Shown here: positions 16,693 through 25,378 of the stretch, piece after piece | Numbering within the stretch: position 1 is the first letter of the stretch | Layout: each line of letters begins with the position of its first letter | DNA from: Maricaulis sp048270265 | Lineage (GTDB): Bacteria > Pseudomonadota > Alphaproteobacteria > Caulobacterales > Maricaulaceae | Assembly: GCF_048270265.1 (NCBI RefSeq) | Contig: NZ_JBLWTD010000001.1 | Span: 292,863-356,862 of the forward strand | Length of the DNA: 64,000 nucleotides | Direction of reading: 5' to 3' | Made by a program: the position numbers and the translations under genes | The notes under the pieces: model-generated | Databases searched by the model: none | What the model was told of the DNA's origin: nothing | Seen by the model: the letters and a program-made list of their open reading frames with translations, nothing else

Positions 16693-17895
16693 ATGGCTGA
16701 CGACGCGACCAATACCGCCCCGCGCAATTTCACGATCAATTTCGGACCGCAACACCCGGCTGCGCACGGTGTGCTGCGCCTGGTGCTCGAGCTCGATGGC
16801 GAAGTCGTCGAGCGGGTCGATCCGCATATCGGCCTTCTGCACCGCGGCACCGAGAAGCTGCTGGAACACAAGACCTATCTCCAGGGCATCGGTTATTTTG
16901 ACCGGCTCGACTATGTCGCGCCGATGAACCAGGAACATGCCTTCTGCATGGCCGCCGAACGCCTGGCCGGGATTTCCGTGCCCAAGCGCGGCGAATATGT
17001 GCGCGTGCTGTATTGCGAGATCGGCCGGATCCTCAATCACCTGCTCAATGTCACGACGCAGGCGATGGATGTCGGCGCACTGACGCCGCCGCTCTGGGGT
17101 TTCGAAGAGCGCGAAAAGCTCATGGTCTTCTATGAGCGCGCCTCGGGCAGCCGCATGCATGCGCATTATTTCCGTCCCGGCGGTGTCCACCAGGACCTGC
17201 CGCCGCAGCTGATCAGCGATATCCGGGCCTGGTGCGCACAATTCCCGGCCAAGCTCGATGATATCGACAAGCTGTTGACCGAGAACCGCATCTTCAAGCA
17301 GCGCAATGTCGATATCGGCGTTGTCACCAAGGAAGACGTGCTCGCCTGGGGCTTCTCCGGCGTGATGGTGCGCGGTTCCGGCCTGGCCTGGGATCTGCGC
17401 CGGTCGCAGCCCTATTCGGTCTATGACGAACTCGAATTCCGCGTTCCGGTTGGCAAGAATGGCGATTGCTATGATCGCTATCTGTGCCGCATGGAAGAAA
17501 TGCGCGAGAGCGTGAAGATCATGCTCCAGTGCTGCGACTGGCTGGAAAAACCGGAAAACCAGGGCGAAGTCCTGGCGACCGACTCCAAGTTCTCGCCACC
17601 GCGCCGCGCCGAGATGAAGCGCTCGATGGAAGCGCTGATCCAGCACTTCAAGCTCTACACCGAGGGCGTGCACGTCGAGGAAGGCGAATGCTATGTCGCC
17701 GTCGAGGCGCCCAAGGGCGAGTTCGGCGTCTATCTCGTCTCCGACGGCTCCAACAAGCCGTATCGCGTCAAGATCCGCGCGCCCGGCTTTGCCCATCTGG
17801 CAGCACTGGATTTCATGAACAGGGGCCACATGCTGGCCGATGTCTCCGCGATCATCGGATCGCTGGACGTGGTCTTCGGGGAGATCGACCGATGA
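16693..17895 (+). CDS. nuoD: NADH-quinone oxidoreductase subunit D
   Basis: 400-aa 49-kDa-type subunit that, with NuoB, forms the quinone-binding cavity. The N-terminus carries FGPQHPAAHGVLRL with the quinone-site histidines; RVDPHIGLLHRGTEKL and the C-terminal DVVFGEIDR are also diagnostic. The stop overlaps the nuoE start (ATGA). Confidence 0.97.
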   Translation: MADDATNTAPRNFTINFGPQHPAAHGVLRLVLELDGEVVERVDPHIGLLHRGTEKLLEHKTYLQGIGYFDRLDYVAPMNQEHAFCMAAERLAGISVPKRGEYVRVLYCEIGRILNHLLNVTTQAMDVGALTPPLWGFEEREKLMVFYERASGSRMHAHYFRPGGVHQDLPPQLISDIRAWCAQFPAKLDDIDKLLTENRIFKQRNVDIGVVTKEDVLAWGFSGVMVRGSGLAWDLRRSQPYSVYDELEFRVPVGKNGDCYDRYLCRMEEMRESVKIMLQCCDWLEKPENQGEVLATDSKFSPPRRAEMKRSMEALIQHFKLYTEGVHVEEGECYVAVEAPKGEFGVYLVSDGSNKPYRVKIRAPGFAHLAALDFMNRGHMLADVSAIIGSLDVVFGEIDR

Positions 17896-18935
17896 GCGTT
17901 CGCCGTCTCGCCAAACAGCAACCGGAAAGCTTCACCTTCAGCGCGGACAGCGAGAAGGAAATTGCGTTCTGGCTGGCGAAATATCCGGAAGCCCGCAAGG
18001 CTTCGGCCGTTATTCCCCTGCTCTGGATCGTCCAGAAGCAGGAGGGCTGGGTGCCCGAGCCGGCGCTGCGCGCTGTCGCCGAGCGGCTGGATATGGCCTA
18101 TATCCGCGTCTACGAAGTCGTCACCTTCTACACCATGTTCAACCTGGCTCCGGTCGGGGAACATCTGATCCAGGTCTGCGGCACGACGCCATGCATGCTG
18201 CGCGGCTCGGGCGATCTCATCAAGGTGTGCAAGTCGCGCATCGGTGAGGCCGGCGCGATCTCCGCCGACGGCAAGTTCACCTGGCTTGAAGTGGAATGCA
18301 TGGGCGCCTGCGCCAATGCGCCGATGTTCCAGCTCGCCAACAAGGATGGCGATCACTACGTCGAAGACCTTGATGCCGCCAAGTTCGAGCAGATTCTCGA
18401 CGATCTCGCCGCCGGCAAGGCCATCAAGTACGGCCCGCAATCGGACCGCGTCTCCTCGGAAGCCCACGGCACGACCGTCCTCACCGATCCGAGCCTGTAT
18501 GACGGTTCTCGCGCCAAGCCGATCAATTTGCCCAATACCGGCAGCGCCAAGCCTGCGGCGCCCGCCGCCAAGCCCGAGCCTGCCGCCAAACCGGCGCCTG
18601 CGCCCAAGCCCGCTGCGGCCACCAAGCCGGTCAGCAAGACCAAGCCGAAGCCGGCGCCGAAGGTGAAGGCCGAGCCTGCTGCTGCAACAAGCGGCGGCAA
18701 GGCCCCGAAAACATTGAAAAAAGCCAAGGGTCAGCCCGATGATCTCAAGCGTTTGAGTGGTGTCGGCCCCAAGCTTGAGCAAACGCTGAACGAGCTCGGC
18801 TTCTTCCATTTTGCGCAGATTGCGCAATGGGGGCCGGAAGAGATTGCCTGGGTCGACAGCCGTCTGAAATTCAAGGGCCGGATCGAACGTGAAGGCTGGG
18901 TGGCGCAAGCCAAGGCCCTGGCGGAGGGCGCATGA
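17892..18935 (+). CDS. nuoE: NADH-quinone oxidoreductase subunit E with C-terminal extension
   Basis: 24-kDa-type subunit carrying 2Fe-2S cluster N1a, with ligands Cys96, Cys101, Cys136 and Cys140. The start is the ATG overlapping the nuoD stop; the frame is open further upstream inside nuoD but that part is shadow. At 347 aa it is about twice the length of the core. After residue ~215 comes an Ala/Pro/Lys linker of about 60 residues and then a ~65-residue domain beginning DDLKRLSGVGPKLEQTLNE. That resembles a helix-hairpin-helix-type unit seen at the end of some alphaproteobacterial NuoE proteins and elsewhere. Its role in complex I is not known to me. Confidence 0.93.
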   Translation: MSVRRLAKQQPESFTFSADSEKEIAFWLAKYPEARKASAVIPLLWIVQKQEGWVPEPALRAVAERLDMAYIRVYEVVTFYTMFNLAPVGEHLIQVCGTTPCMLRGSGDLIKVCKSRIGEAGAISADGKFTWLEVECMGACANAPMFQLANKDGDHYVEDLDAAKFEQILDDLAAGKAIKYGPQSDRVSSEAHGTTVLTDPSLYDGSRAKPINLPNTGSAKPAAPAAKPEPAAKPAPAPKPAAATKPVSKTKPKPAPKVKAEPAAATSGGKAPKTLKKAKGQPDDLKRLSGVGPKLEQTLNELGFFHFAQIAQWGPEEIAWVDSRLKFKGRIEREGWVAQAKALAEGA

Positions 18936-20245
18936 TGCCTCAGCTTCTGCAAGACAAGGACCGCATCTTCACCAATCTGTTCGGGCATCACAGCCCGGAT
19001 CTGGAAGGTGCGAAACAGCGCGGCTGCTGGAACGGGACCACCGAGATCCTGCAGCAGGGCCGTGACTGGATCATCGACAATATGAAGGCTTCGGGCCTGC
19101 GCGGCCGTGGCGGCGCCGGTTTCCCGACTGGCCTGAAATGGTCCTTCATGCCCAAGGAAGTGGGCGCGCGCCCGCATTATCTCGTCGTCAATGCGGACGA
19201 GTCCGAGCCGGGCACCTGCAAGGACCGCGAGATCATGCGCCATGATCCGCATCTGCTGATCGAAGGCTGCCTGATCGCTTCCTTCGCGATGCAGGCCCAT
19301 GCCTGTTACATCTATCTGCGCGGCGAATACGTCACCGAGCGTCTGGCGCTCGAAAAGGCCGTAGCCGAGGCCTACAAGGCCAAGCTGATTGGCGACAAGA
19401 ATGTCCATGGCTGGCCATTCCACGTCTATATCCATCACGGCGCCGGCGCCTATATCTGCGGCGAAGAGACGGCACTGCTGGAAAGCCTGGAAGGCAAAAA
19501 GGGCCAGCCGCGCATGAAGCCGCCATTCCCGGCCAATGCCGGCCTGTATGGCTGCCCGACCACCGTCAATAACGTCGAATCCATTGCGGTTTCCGGCACC
19601 ATATTGCGCCGCGGCGCCGAATGGTTCTCTTCCTTCGGGCGTGAACGCAATGTCGGCACCAAGATCTTCTCGATCTCCGGCCATGTGAACAAGCCGTGCA
19701 ATGTCGAAGAAGCGATGTCGATCCCGATGCGGACCCTGATCGAGACCCATGCCGGCGGCGTGCGCGGCGGCTGGGACAATCTCAAGGCCGTCATCCCGGG
19801 CGGTTCGTCTGTCTCGCTGCTGCCGAAACATATCTGCGACGATGTGTTGATGGATTTCGATGCCCTGCAGGCCCACAAGTCCGGCCTCGGCACCGCCGCC
19901 GTCATCGTGATGGACATGTCGACCGATGTCGTCAAAGCCATCGCGCGGATCTCGTATTTCTACCGCCATGAAAGCTGCGGCCAGTGCACGCCATGCCGCG
20001 AAGGCACAGGCTGGATGTGGCGCGTGCTCGAGCGCATGTCGCGCGGCGAGAGCGAGATCTCCGAGATCGACATGCTGCTTGATGTCGCCGGTCAGGTCGA
20101 AGGTCACACGATCTGCGCCCTTGGCGATGCCGCCGCCTGGCCGGTCCAGGGCCTGATCCGGCACTTCCGTCCGGAGATTGAGTCCCGCATCAATAATTAT
20201 CGCGCCGGCAAGCCGGTGTTTGTTTCGCAAGTCGCGGCGGAGTAG
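18932..20245 (+). CDS. nuoF: NADH-quinone oxidoreductase subunit F
   Basis: 437-aa NADH-oxidising subunit with FMN and cluster N3. FMN/NADH binding: GRGGAGFPTGLKW (58-70) and VNADESEPGT. Cluster ligands: SCGQCTPCREG near 348-356 plus the later Cys in HTICALGDAAAWP. ATG 18932 overlaps the nuoE stop; a second ATG follows at once at 18935. The next gene is not nuoG, as would be usual, but a small membrane protein gene. Confidence 0.97.
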   Translation: MMPQLLQDKDRIFTNLFGHHSPDLEGAKQRGCWNGTTEILQQGRDWIIDNMKASGLRGRGGAGFPTGLKWSFMPKEVGARPHYLVVNADESEPGTCKDREIMRHDPHLLIEGCLIASFAMQAHACYIYLRGEYVTERLALEKAVAEAYKAKLIGDKNVHGWPFHVYIHHGAGAYICGEETALLESLEGKKGQPRMKPPFPANAGLYGCPTTVNNVESIAVSGTILRRGAEWFSSFGRERNVGTKIFSISGHVNKPCNVEEAMSIPMRTLIETHAGGVRGGWDNLKAVIPGGSSVSLLPKHICDDVLMDFDALQAHKSGLGTAAVIVMDMSTDVVKAIARISYFYRHESCGQCTPCREGTGWMWRVLERMSRGESEISEIDMLLDVAGQVEGHTICALGDAAAWPVQGLIRHFRPEIESRINNYRAGKPVFVSQVAAE

Positions 20246-20253
20246 GGCGGGCT

Positions 20254-20742
20254 GTGAGAACTCTCCTCACATATGTTCTGGCGGCGCTCTTGGCAGCGGC
20301 TGTGTGCGCGCTCGTTCAAGCGGCGGCTCCGAGCCTGATCGGCAATGACGGCTCAGGGCCAGGCGCTGGGAATTTTAACTCGGCGCTTTCACAACTCTTC
20401 GGGTCAGTGATCGCGGCATTCGTCTTGTTGATAGTGTTTGGGAGTGCGCTTTGGGCGATCAGCTCTAGTGCGCTGCGGGTCGCAGGTGTGTCTCTTGGTG
20501 CGATAGGCCTCGCCTTGGTTGGGGCTGCGCTATTTTCCGTCGTTGCGATTATTACGTCGGTGTTGGCAGTTGAGGGGTTGCTTTCCCAATACGGAATCGG
20601 CTTCGAAACCCAAACCGGTCAATCGGCGCTGGCACAGCTCGCGGTGATGGTGGGACTCGCATGGGGTTCCGCAGGCGCCATCTGGGGCACAGTTTTTTGG
20701 TTACGGGCGCCTAAGCCCCAAACAGCAGGGATTGCGGCATGA
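20254..20742 (+). CDS. Small polytopic membrane protein inserted between nuoF and nuoG
   Basis: A 162-aa protein from a GTG start at 20254, eight bases after nuoF, with its TGA overlapping the nuoG ATG (ATGA), so it is coupled to nuo translation. Four hydrophobic segments are predicted at about 4-24, 49-70, 75-104 and 126-150, with small polar linkers. It contains no cysteine cluster, quinone or flavin motif. Its third positions are richer in A and T than those of the flanking nuo genes, hinting at weaker selection or later arrival. Not recognised as any standard complex I subunit; an accessory or assembly role is possible but unproven. Confidence 0.7.
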   Translation: MRTLLTYVLAALLAAAVCALVQAAAPSLIGNDGSGPGAGNFNSALSQLFGSVIAAFVLLIVFGSALWAISSSALRVAGVSLGAIGLALVGAALFSVVAIITSVLAVEGLLSQYGIGFETQTGQSALAQLAVMVGLAWGSAGAIWGTVFWLRAPKPQTAGIAA

Positions 20743-22832
20743 GCGAAGATCTCCGCAAAATCATTATCGACGGCCAGGAAATCGAGGTTCCGAATTCCTA
20801 CACGCTGTTGCAGGCCGCCGAGACTGCCGGGCGCGAAATTCCGCGTTTCTGCTATCACGAGCGCCTGTCGGTGGCCGGCAATTGCCGCATGTGTCTGGTC
20901 GAGCTGGTGGGGGCACCCAAACCGGCAGCTTCGTGCGCCATGCAGGTCAAGGATATGCGCGGCGGGCCGAATGGCGAGCCGCCGGCGATGAATACGCTCT
21001 CGCCCATGGTCAAGAAGGCGCGCGAAGGGGTGATGGAGTTTTTGCTCATCAATCACCCGCTCGATTGCCCGATCTGCGACCAGGGCGGCGAATGCGACCT
21101 GCAGGACCAGGCGATGGCCTATGGCCGCACCGGTTCGCGCTTTCCTGAAAACAAGCGCGCTGTCGAAGACAAGGAAATGGGTCCGATCGTCGCGACCGAG
21201 ATGACGCGCTGCATCCAGTGCACGCGCTGCGTCCGCTTTGTCACCGAAGTCGCCGGTGTGCCGGAGATCGGCATGATCGGCCGCGGCGAGGATGCCGAAA
21301 TCACCACCTATCTGGAACAGGCCATCACGTCGGAACTGTCCGGCAATGTGATCGATCTCTGTCCGGTCGGTGCGCTGACCTCCAAGCCCTACGCCTTCAA
21401 CGCCCGCCCGTGGGAACTTGAAAAGACCGAGACCATCGATGTGATGGATGCGGTCGGCTCGAATATCCGCGTCGATGCGCGCGGGCCTGCGGTGCTGCGC
21501 ATCCTGCCGCGCGTGCATGAGGGCGTGAATGAGGAATGGATTTCCGACAAGACACGCTTTGCCTGGGAAGGCCTCGGTCGCCAACGTCTCGACAAGGCCT
21601 ATGTGCGCGAAAACGGCAAGCTCCGCCCGATCGACTGGCCTGAAGCCCTGACCATTGCTGCCGAAAAGCTCTCCGGTGACGCTTCGAAGATCGGCGCCAT
21701 TGCCGGCGACCTCTGCCCGGTCGAGGAAATGAAGGCCGCCAAGGACCTGTTCGATGCCCTCGGCGTCGTCTCCTATGATTGCCGCCAGGATGGATCGAAG
21801 CTCAATTCGGGCACGCGCCAGTCCTATCTCTTCAACTCGACCATTGCCGGTATCGAAGAGGCCGACGCCATCCTGATCGTCGGTGCCAATCCGCGCATTG
21901 AGGCGAGCATCATCAATGCCCGCATCCGCAAGACCTGGCTGCACAATGACACCAAGGTCGGGCTGATCGGTGCGCCGGTCGATCTGACCTATACCTATGA
22001 GCATGTCGGGACGTCCGCGGCGGATCTGGCCGGTCTGGCCAAGAAGCGCTCCGGCTTCATCAAGACGCTCAAGGACGCCAAGCGTCCGATGATCATTCTC
22101 GGTTCGGCCGCCCTTGCCGGCGCTGATGGCGAGCAGGTGCTGCGCGCCGCCGGCGAACTCGCTGCGGCCGTTGGTGCCGTGAGTGCCGACTGGAACGGTT
22201 TCAACGTGCTGCACACGGCGGCCAGCCGCGTCGGCGGTCTCGATCTCGGCTTCGTGCCGGGTGAGGGGGGCTATGACGTCGCCGGCATGCAATCGGCCAA
22301 GATGGACACCATCGTGCTGATGGGCGCCGACGAGCTCGACATGGCCAGCTTTGGCGATGCCTTCGTGATCTATCTCGGCAGCCATGGCGATGCCGGTGCC
22401 CACCGCGCCGATCTCATTCTGCCCGGCGCCGCCTGGACCGAGCAGGACGGCATCTACGTCAATACCGAGGGCCGGGTTCAGCTTGCCTCGCGCGCCGTCT
22501 TCCCCAAGGGCGAAGCCAAAGAGAACTGGGCGATCTTCCGTGCCCTGTCCGAGCGCCTCGGCAAGACACTGCCCTACGACAATCTGGAACAATTGCGCCG
22601 CAAACTCTTCGGCAGCAACGCCGTCTTCGCCGGGATCGACTATGCCCCGGGTGCCGATGACGCTGCCGAGTTTGACGTTGCCAAAATTGGCGCTGCCGGC
22701 GATGTCGCCTCGGCCGATTTCGGCGTTGCGGTGACGAATTTCTACTTTACCAACCCGATCGTGCGGGCCTCGAAGACGCTGGCGGAATGCTCCGCCATCG
22801 CCGCCGGGCCGGCCCAAGCTGCGGCGGAGTAA
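20739..22832 (+). CDS. nuoG: NADH-quinone oxidoreductase subunit G
   Basis: 697-aa 75-kDa-type subunit carrying clusters N1b, N4 and N5. Ligand groups: CYHERLSVAGNCRMC (2Fe-2S), HPLDCPICDQGGEC (His-ligated 4Fe-4S) and CIQCTRCVRF with a later CPVGAL. The remainder is the molybdopterin-oxidoreductase-like fold without cofactor. The length is that of the mitochondrial-type subunit, shorter than the E. coli form. Three bases separate it from nuoH. Confidence 0.97.
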   Translation: MSEDLRKIIIDGQEIEVPNSYTLLQAAETAGREIPRFCYHERLSVAGNCRMCLVELVGAPKPAASCAMQVKDMRGGPNGEPPAMNTLSPMVKKAREGVMEFLLINHPLDCPICDQGGECDLQDQAMAYGRTGSRFPENKRAVEDKEMGPIVATEMTRCIQCTRCVRFVTEVAGVPEIGMIGRGEDAEITTYLEQAITSELSGNVIDLCPVGALTSKPYAFNARPWELEKTETIDVMDAVGSNIRVDARGPAVLRILPRVHEGVNEEWISDKTRFAWEGLGRQRLDKAYVRENGKLRPIDWPEALTIAAEKLSGDASKIGAIAGDLCPVEEMKAAKDLFDALGVVSYDCRQDGSKLNSGTRQSYLFNSTIAGIEEADAILIVGANPRIEASIINARIRKTWLHNDTKVGLIGAPVDLTYTYEHVGTSAADLAGLAKKRSGFIKTLKDAKRPMIILGSAALAGADGEQVLRAAGELAAAVGAVSADWNGFNVLHTAASRVGGLDLGFVPGEGGYDVAGMQSAKMDTIVLMGADELDMASFGDAFVIYLGSHGDAGAHRADLILPGAAWTEQDGIYVNTEGRVQLASRAVFPKGEAKENWAIFRALSERLGKTLPYDNLEQLRRKLFGSNAVFAGIDYAPGADDAAEFDVAKIGAAGDVASADFGVAVTNFYFTNPIVRASKTLAECSAIAAGPAQAAAE

Positions 22833-22835
22833 GCG

Positions 22836-23915
22836 ATGAGCGATTTCATCACCCAATTCGGCGTCTGGGGCGGTCTTGGCATGGCCGTGCTGCAGATCCT
22901 CGGCTTCACCATTGTGTTGCTGGTCTCGCTGGCCTTCCTGCTGTTGATGGACCGCAAGGTCTGGGCCGCGGTGCAGATGCGCAAAGGACCGAACGTGGTC
23001 GGCGCCTTCGGCCTGCTGCAGTCCTTCGCCGATTTCTTCAAATTCGTGTTCAAGGAAATCGTCATTCCGGCCGGCGTTGATCGCACGCTCTATATCCTGG
23101 CGCCGCTGATCACCCTGATCCTCGCCTTCGCGACCTGGGCCGTGGTGCCGGTCGCTCCGGGCTGGGTCATCTCCGACCTCAATGTCGGTGTCCTCTACCT
23201 GTTCGCCATGTCGTCGCTGGGTGTCTATGGCATCATCATCGGCGGCTGGGCCTCCAACTCGAAATACCCCTTCCTCGCGGCCTTGCGGTCTGCGGCGCAG
23301 ATGGTCTCCTACGAAGTCTCGATCGGCTTCGTGATCGTTACCGTGCTGCTGTTCGCCGGCTCGATGAACCTCACCGTCATCGTCGAGGCGCAGTCGGGCG
23401 GGTTCTGGAACTGGAACGTGCTTGCCGGGCGGGCCCTGTTTGAGGACGGCTGGCCGATGTTCCTGGTGATGATCCCGATGACGGCGATCTTCTTTATCTC
23501 GGCGCTGGCCGAGACCAACCGGCCGCCGTTTGATCTGGCCGAGGCCGAGTCCGAACTCGTCGCCGGCTATCAGACCGAATATTCCTCGACGCCCTACCTG
23601 CTGTTCATGATCGGCGAATATCTCAACATCGTCCTGATGTGTGCGATGACGACGATCCTGTTCTTTGGCGGCTGGAACTCGCCGATCGACCTGGATACCA
23701 GCGGCTGGCCCTACATGGTCTCGCACCTGTGGTACTTCTTCTGGTTCGCGATCAAGATCGTCTTCTTCTTCTTCATGTTTGCCATGGTGAAGGCACTCGT
23801 GCCGCGTTACCGCTATGACCAGCTGATGCGTCTGGGCTGGAAGATCTTCCTGCCGACCTCGCTCGCTGCGGTCGCATTGGTCGGCGCCTACATCGTCTTC
23901 GGGGCACAGGGATAA
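22836..23915 (+). CDS. nuoH: NADH-quinone oxidoreductase subunit H
   Basis: 359-aa membrane subunit at the junction of the two arms, lining the quinone channel. Eight or so membrane helices are visible. The conserved loop AETNRPPFDLAEAESELVAG and the N-terminal MDRKVWAAVQMRKGPNVVG block identify it. It is followed by nuoI after five bases. Confidence 0.97.
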   Translation: MSDFITQFGVWGGLGMAVLQILGFTIVLLVSLAFLLLMDRKVWAAVQMRKGPNVVGAFGLLQSFADFFKFVFKEIVIPAGVDRTLYILAPLITLILAFATWAVVPVAPGWVISDLNVGVLYLFAMSSLGVYGIIIGGWASNSKYPFLAALRSAAQMVSYEVSIGFVIVTVLLFAGSMNLTVIVEAQSGGFWNWNVLAGRALFEDGWPMFLVMIPMTAIFFISALAETNRPPFDLAEAESELVAGYQTEYSSTPYLLFMIGEYLNIVLMCAMTTILFFGGWNSPIDLDTSGWPYMVSHLWYFFWFAIKIVFFFFMFAMVKALVPRYRYDQLMRLGWKIFLPTSLAAVALVGAYIVFGAQG

Positions 23916-23920
23916 TCGTC

Positions 23921-24409
23921 ATGGGACGTATCGAACAAACCATTCGCGGTGCCTTGCTGATGGACTTCTGGTCCGCCTTCGGCATGGGCATGCGGTATTT
24001 CTTCGCCAAGAAGGCGACGCTGAACTACCCCTTCGAGAAAGGGCCGCTCAGCCCGCGCTTCCGTGGCCAGCACGCCCTGCGCCGCTACGCCAACGGCGAA
24101 GAACGCTGCATTGCCTGCAAGCTGTGCGAAGCCATCTGCCCGGCCCAGGCTATCACCATCGAAGCGGAACCTCGTGAAGACGGCTCGCGCCGCACCACGC
24201 GCTACGACATCGACATGACCAAGTGCATCTATTGCGGCTATTGCCAGGAAGCCTGCCCGGTCGACGCCATCGTCGAAGGGCCGAATTTCGAATACGCCGT
24301 CGAGACGCGCGAAGAACTGTATTACGACAAGGCAAAACTGCTCGCGAACGGCGATCGCTGGGAACGGGAAATTGCCAAGAACCTGGAACTTGACGCGCCG
24401 TATCGCTGA
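23921..24409 (+). CDS. nuoI: NADH-quinone oxidoreductase subunit I
   Basis: 162-aa ferredoxin-like subunit carrying clusters N6a and N6b. Two 4Fe-4S motifs are visible: CIACKLCEAICP (63-74) and CIYCGYCQEACP (about 102-113). The N-terminal amphipathic region anchors it to the membrane arm. A 42-bp gap, the longest inside the operon after nuoF, precedes nuoJ. Confidence 0.97.
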   Translation: MGRIEQTIRGALLMDFWSAFGMGMRYFFAKKATLNYPFEKGPLSPRFRGQHALRRYANGEERCIACKLCEAICPAQAITIEAEPREDGSRRTTRYDIDMTKCIYCGYCQEACPVDAIVEGPNFEYAVETREELYYDKAKLLANGDRWEREIAKNLELDAPYR

Positions 24410-24451
24410 TACGGGGCTGGTCTGAGAAGCAAGAGAACGGAAGAGGGCGCT

Positions 24452-25063
24452 ATGCTCGCAACACTGGCCTTCTGGGCCTTTTCCGGAGTGGCGATTTTTT
24501 CGGCCCTTATGGTCGTCATCGCGCGCAATCCGGTCAGGTCGGTCTTATTCCTGATCCTCGCCTTTTTCTCGGCGGCGGGCCTCTTCGTCCTGCTCGGCGC
24601 GGAATTCCTCGCCATGCTGCTGATCGTTGTCTATGTCGGCGCGGTCGCGGTGTTGTTCCTGTTCGTGGTGATGATGCTCGATGTCGATTTCACCGAGCTG
24701 AAACAGGGCTTTCTCAGCTATCTGCCGCTCGGCGCCATCGTCGCCCTGGTTCTGGCCGGTGAGCTGATCCTGATCACGATGAACTGGCAGGCTTCGCCCC
24801 AGGCTGAATCGCTGCGCGCTGCGGCGACGCCGGAGGGCATGTCGAACATCGAGGCGCTCGGCCAGATTCTCTATGACGACTACATCTTCTTCTTCCAGAC
24901 CTCGGGCCTGGTTCTGCTGGTCGCCATGATCGGCGCCATCGTGCTGACCCTGCGTCACAAGACCGGCGTCAAGCGCCAGAGCGTGACGGCCCAGGTCGGC
25001 CGCCGCCGCGAAGAGGCGATCGAAATGCTCGACATCAAACCAGGACAGGGGATTGGCGAATGA
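24452..25063 (+). CDS. nuoJ: NADH-quinone oxidoreductase subunit J
   Basis: 203-aa membrane subunit (ND6 type) with five predicted helices. The third helix region, LLIVVYVGAVAVLFLFVVMM, holds the conserved pi-bulge sequence of the family. The C-terminal ~35 residues are polar. The stop overlaps the nuoK start by four bases. Confidence 0.95.
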   Translation: MLATLAFWAFSGVAIFSALMVVIARNPVRSVLFLILAFFSAAGLFVLLGAEFLAMLLIVVYVGAVAVLFLFVVMMLDVDFTELKQGFLSYLPLGAIVALVLAGELILITMNWQASPQAESLRAAATPEGMSNIEALGQILYDDYIFFFQTSGLVLLVAMIGAIVLTLRHKTGVKRQSVTAQVGRRREEAIEMLDIKPGQGIGE

Positions 25064-25371
25064 TCGATATCGGTCTGGGACATTATCTCGCCGTCGCGGC
25101 GATCCTGTTCACCATCGGCGTGTTCGGGATTTTCGTGAACCGCAAGAACGTCATCATCCTGTTGATGTCGATCGAGCTGATCCTGCTCTCGGTGAATTTG
25201 AACCTGGTGGCGTTTTCAAGCTTCCTCGGCGATCTCGCCGGGCAGGTCTTCGCCCTGTTCGTACTCACCGTCGCCGCTGCCGAGGCCGCTGTCGGCCTCG
25301 CCATTCTCGTCGTCTACTTCCGCAACCGGGGTGATATCTCGGTTGAGGGCGCCAATCTGATGAAGGGCTAA
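25060..25371 (+). CDS. nuoK: NADH-quinone oxidoreductase subunit K
   Basis: 103-aa ND4L-type subunit with three helices. The conserved membrane glutamates of the proton path are in LMSIELILLSVNLN and VAAAEAAVGLAI. Overlaps nuoJ by four bases and is followed by nuoL after seven. Confidence 0.96.
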   Translation: MIDIGLGHYLAVAAILFTIGVFGIFVNRKNVIILLMSIELILLSVNLNLVAFSSFLGDLAGQVFALFVLTVAAAEAAVGLAILVVYFRNRGDISVEGANLMKG

Positions 25372-25378
25372 GGGGATT

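Noticed and set aside
16072..17829. Long minus-strand open frame opposite nuoC and nuoD
   Set aside because: Same shadow effect as above; the plus strand is certainly nuoC/nuoD.
20619..23726. A 1035-codon open frame on the minus strand opposite nuoG and nuoH
   Set aside because: It lies wholly opposite strongly conserved complex I genes; high GC leaves the antisense frame open. The translation has no domain and an Asp/Gly/His/Arg-rich composition typical of antisense shadows.
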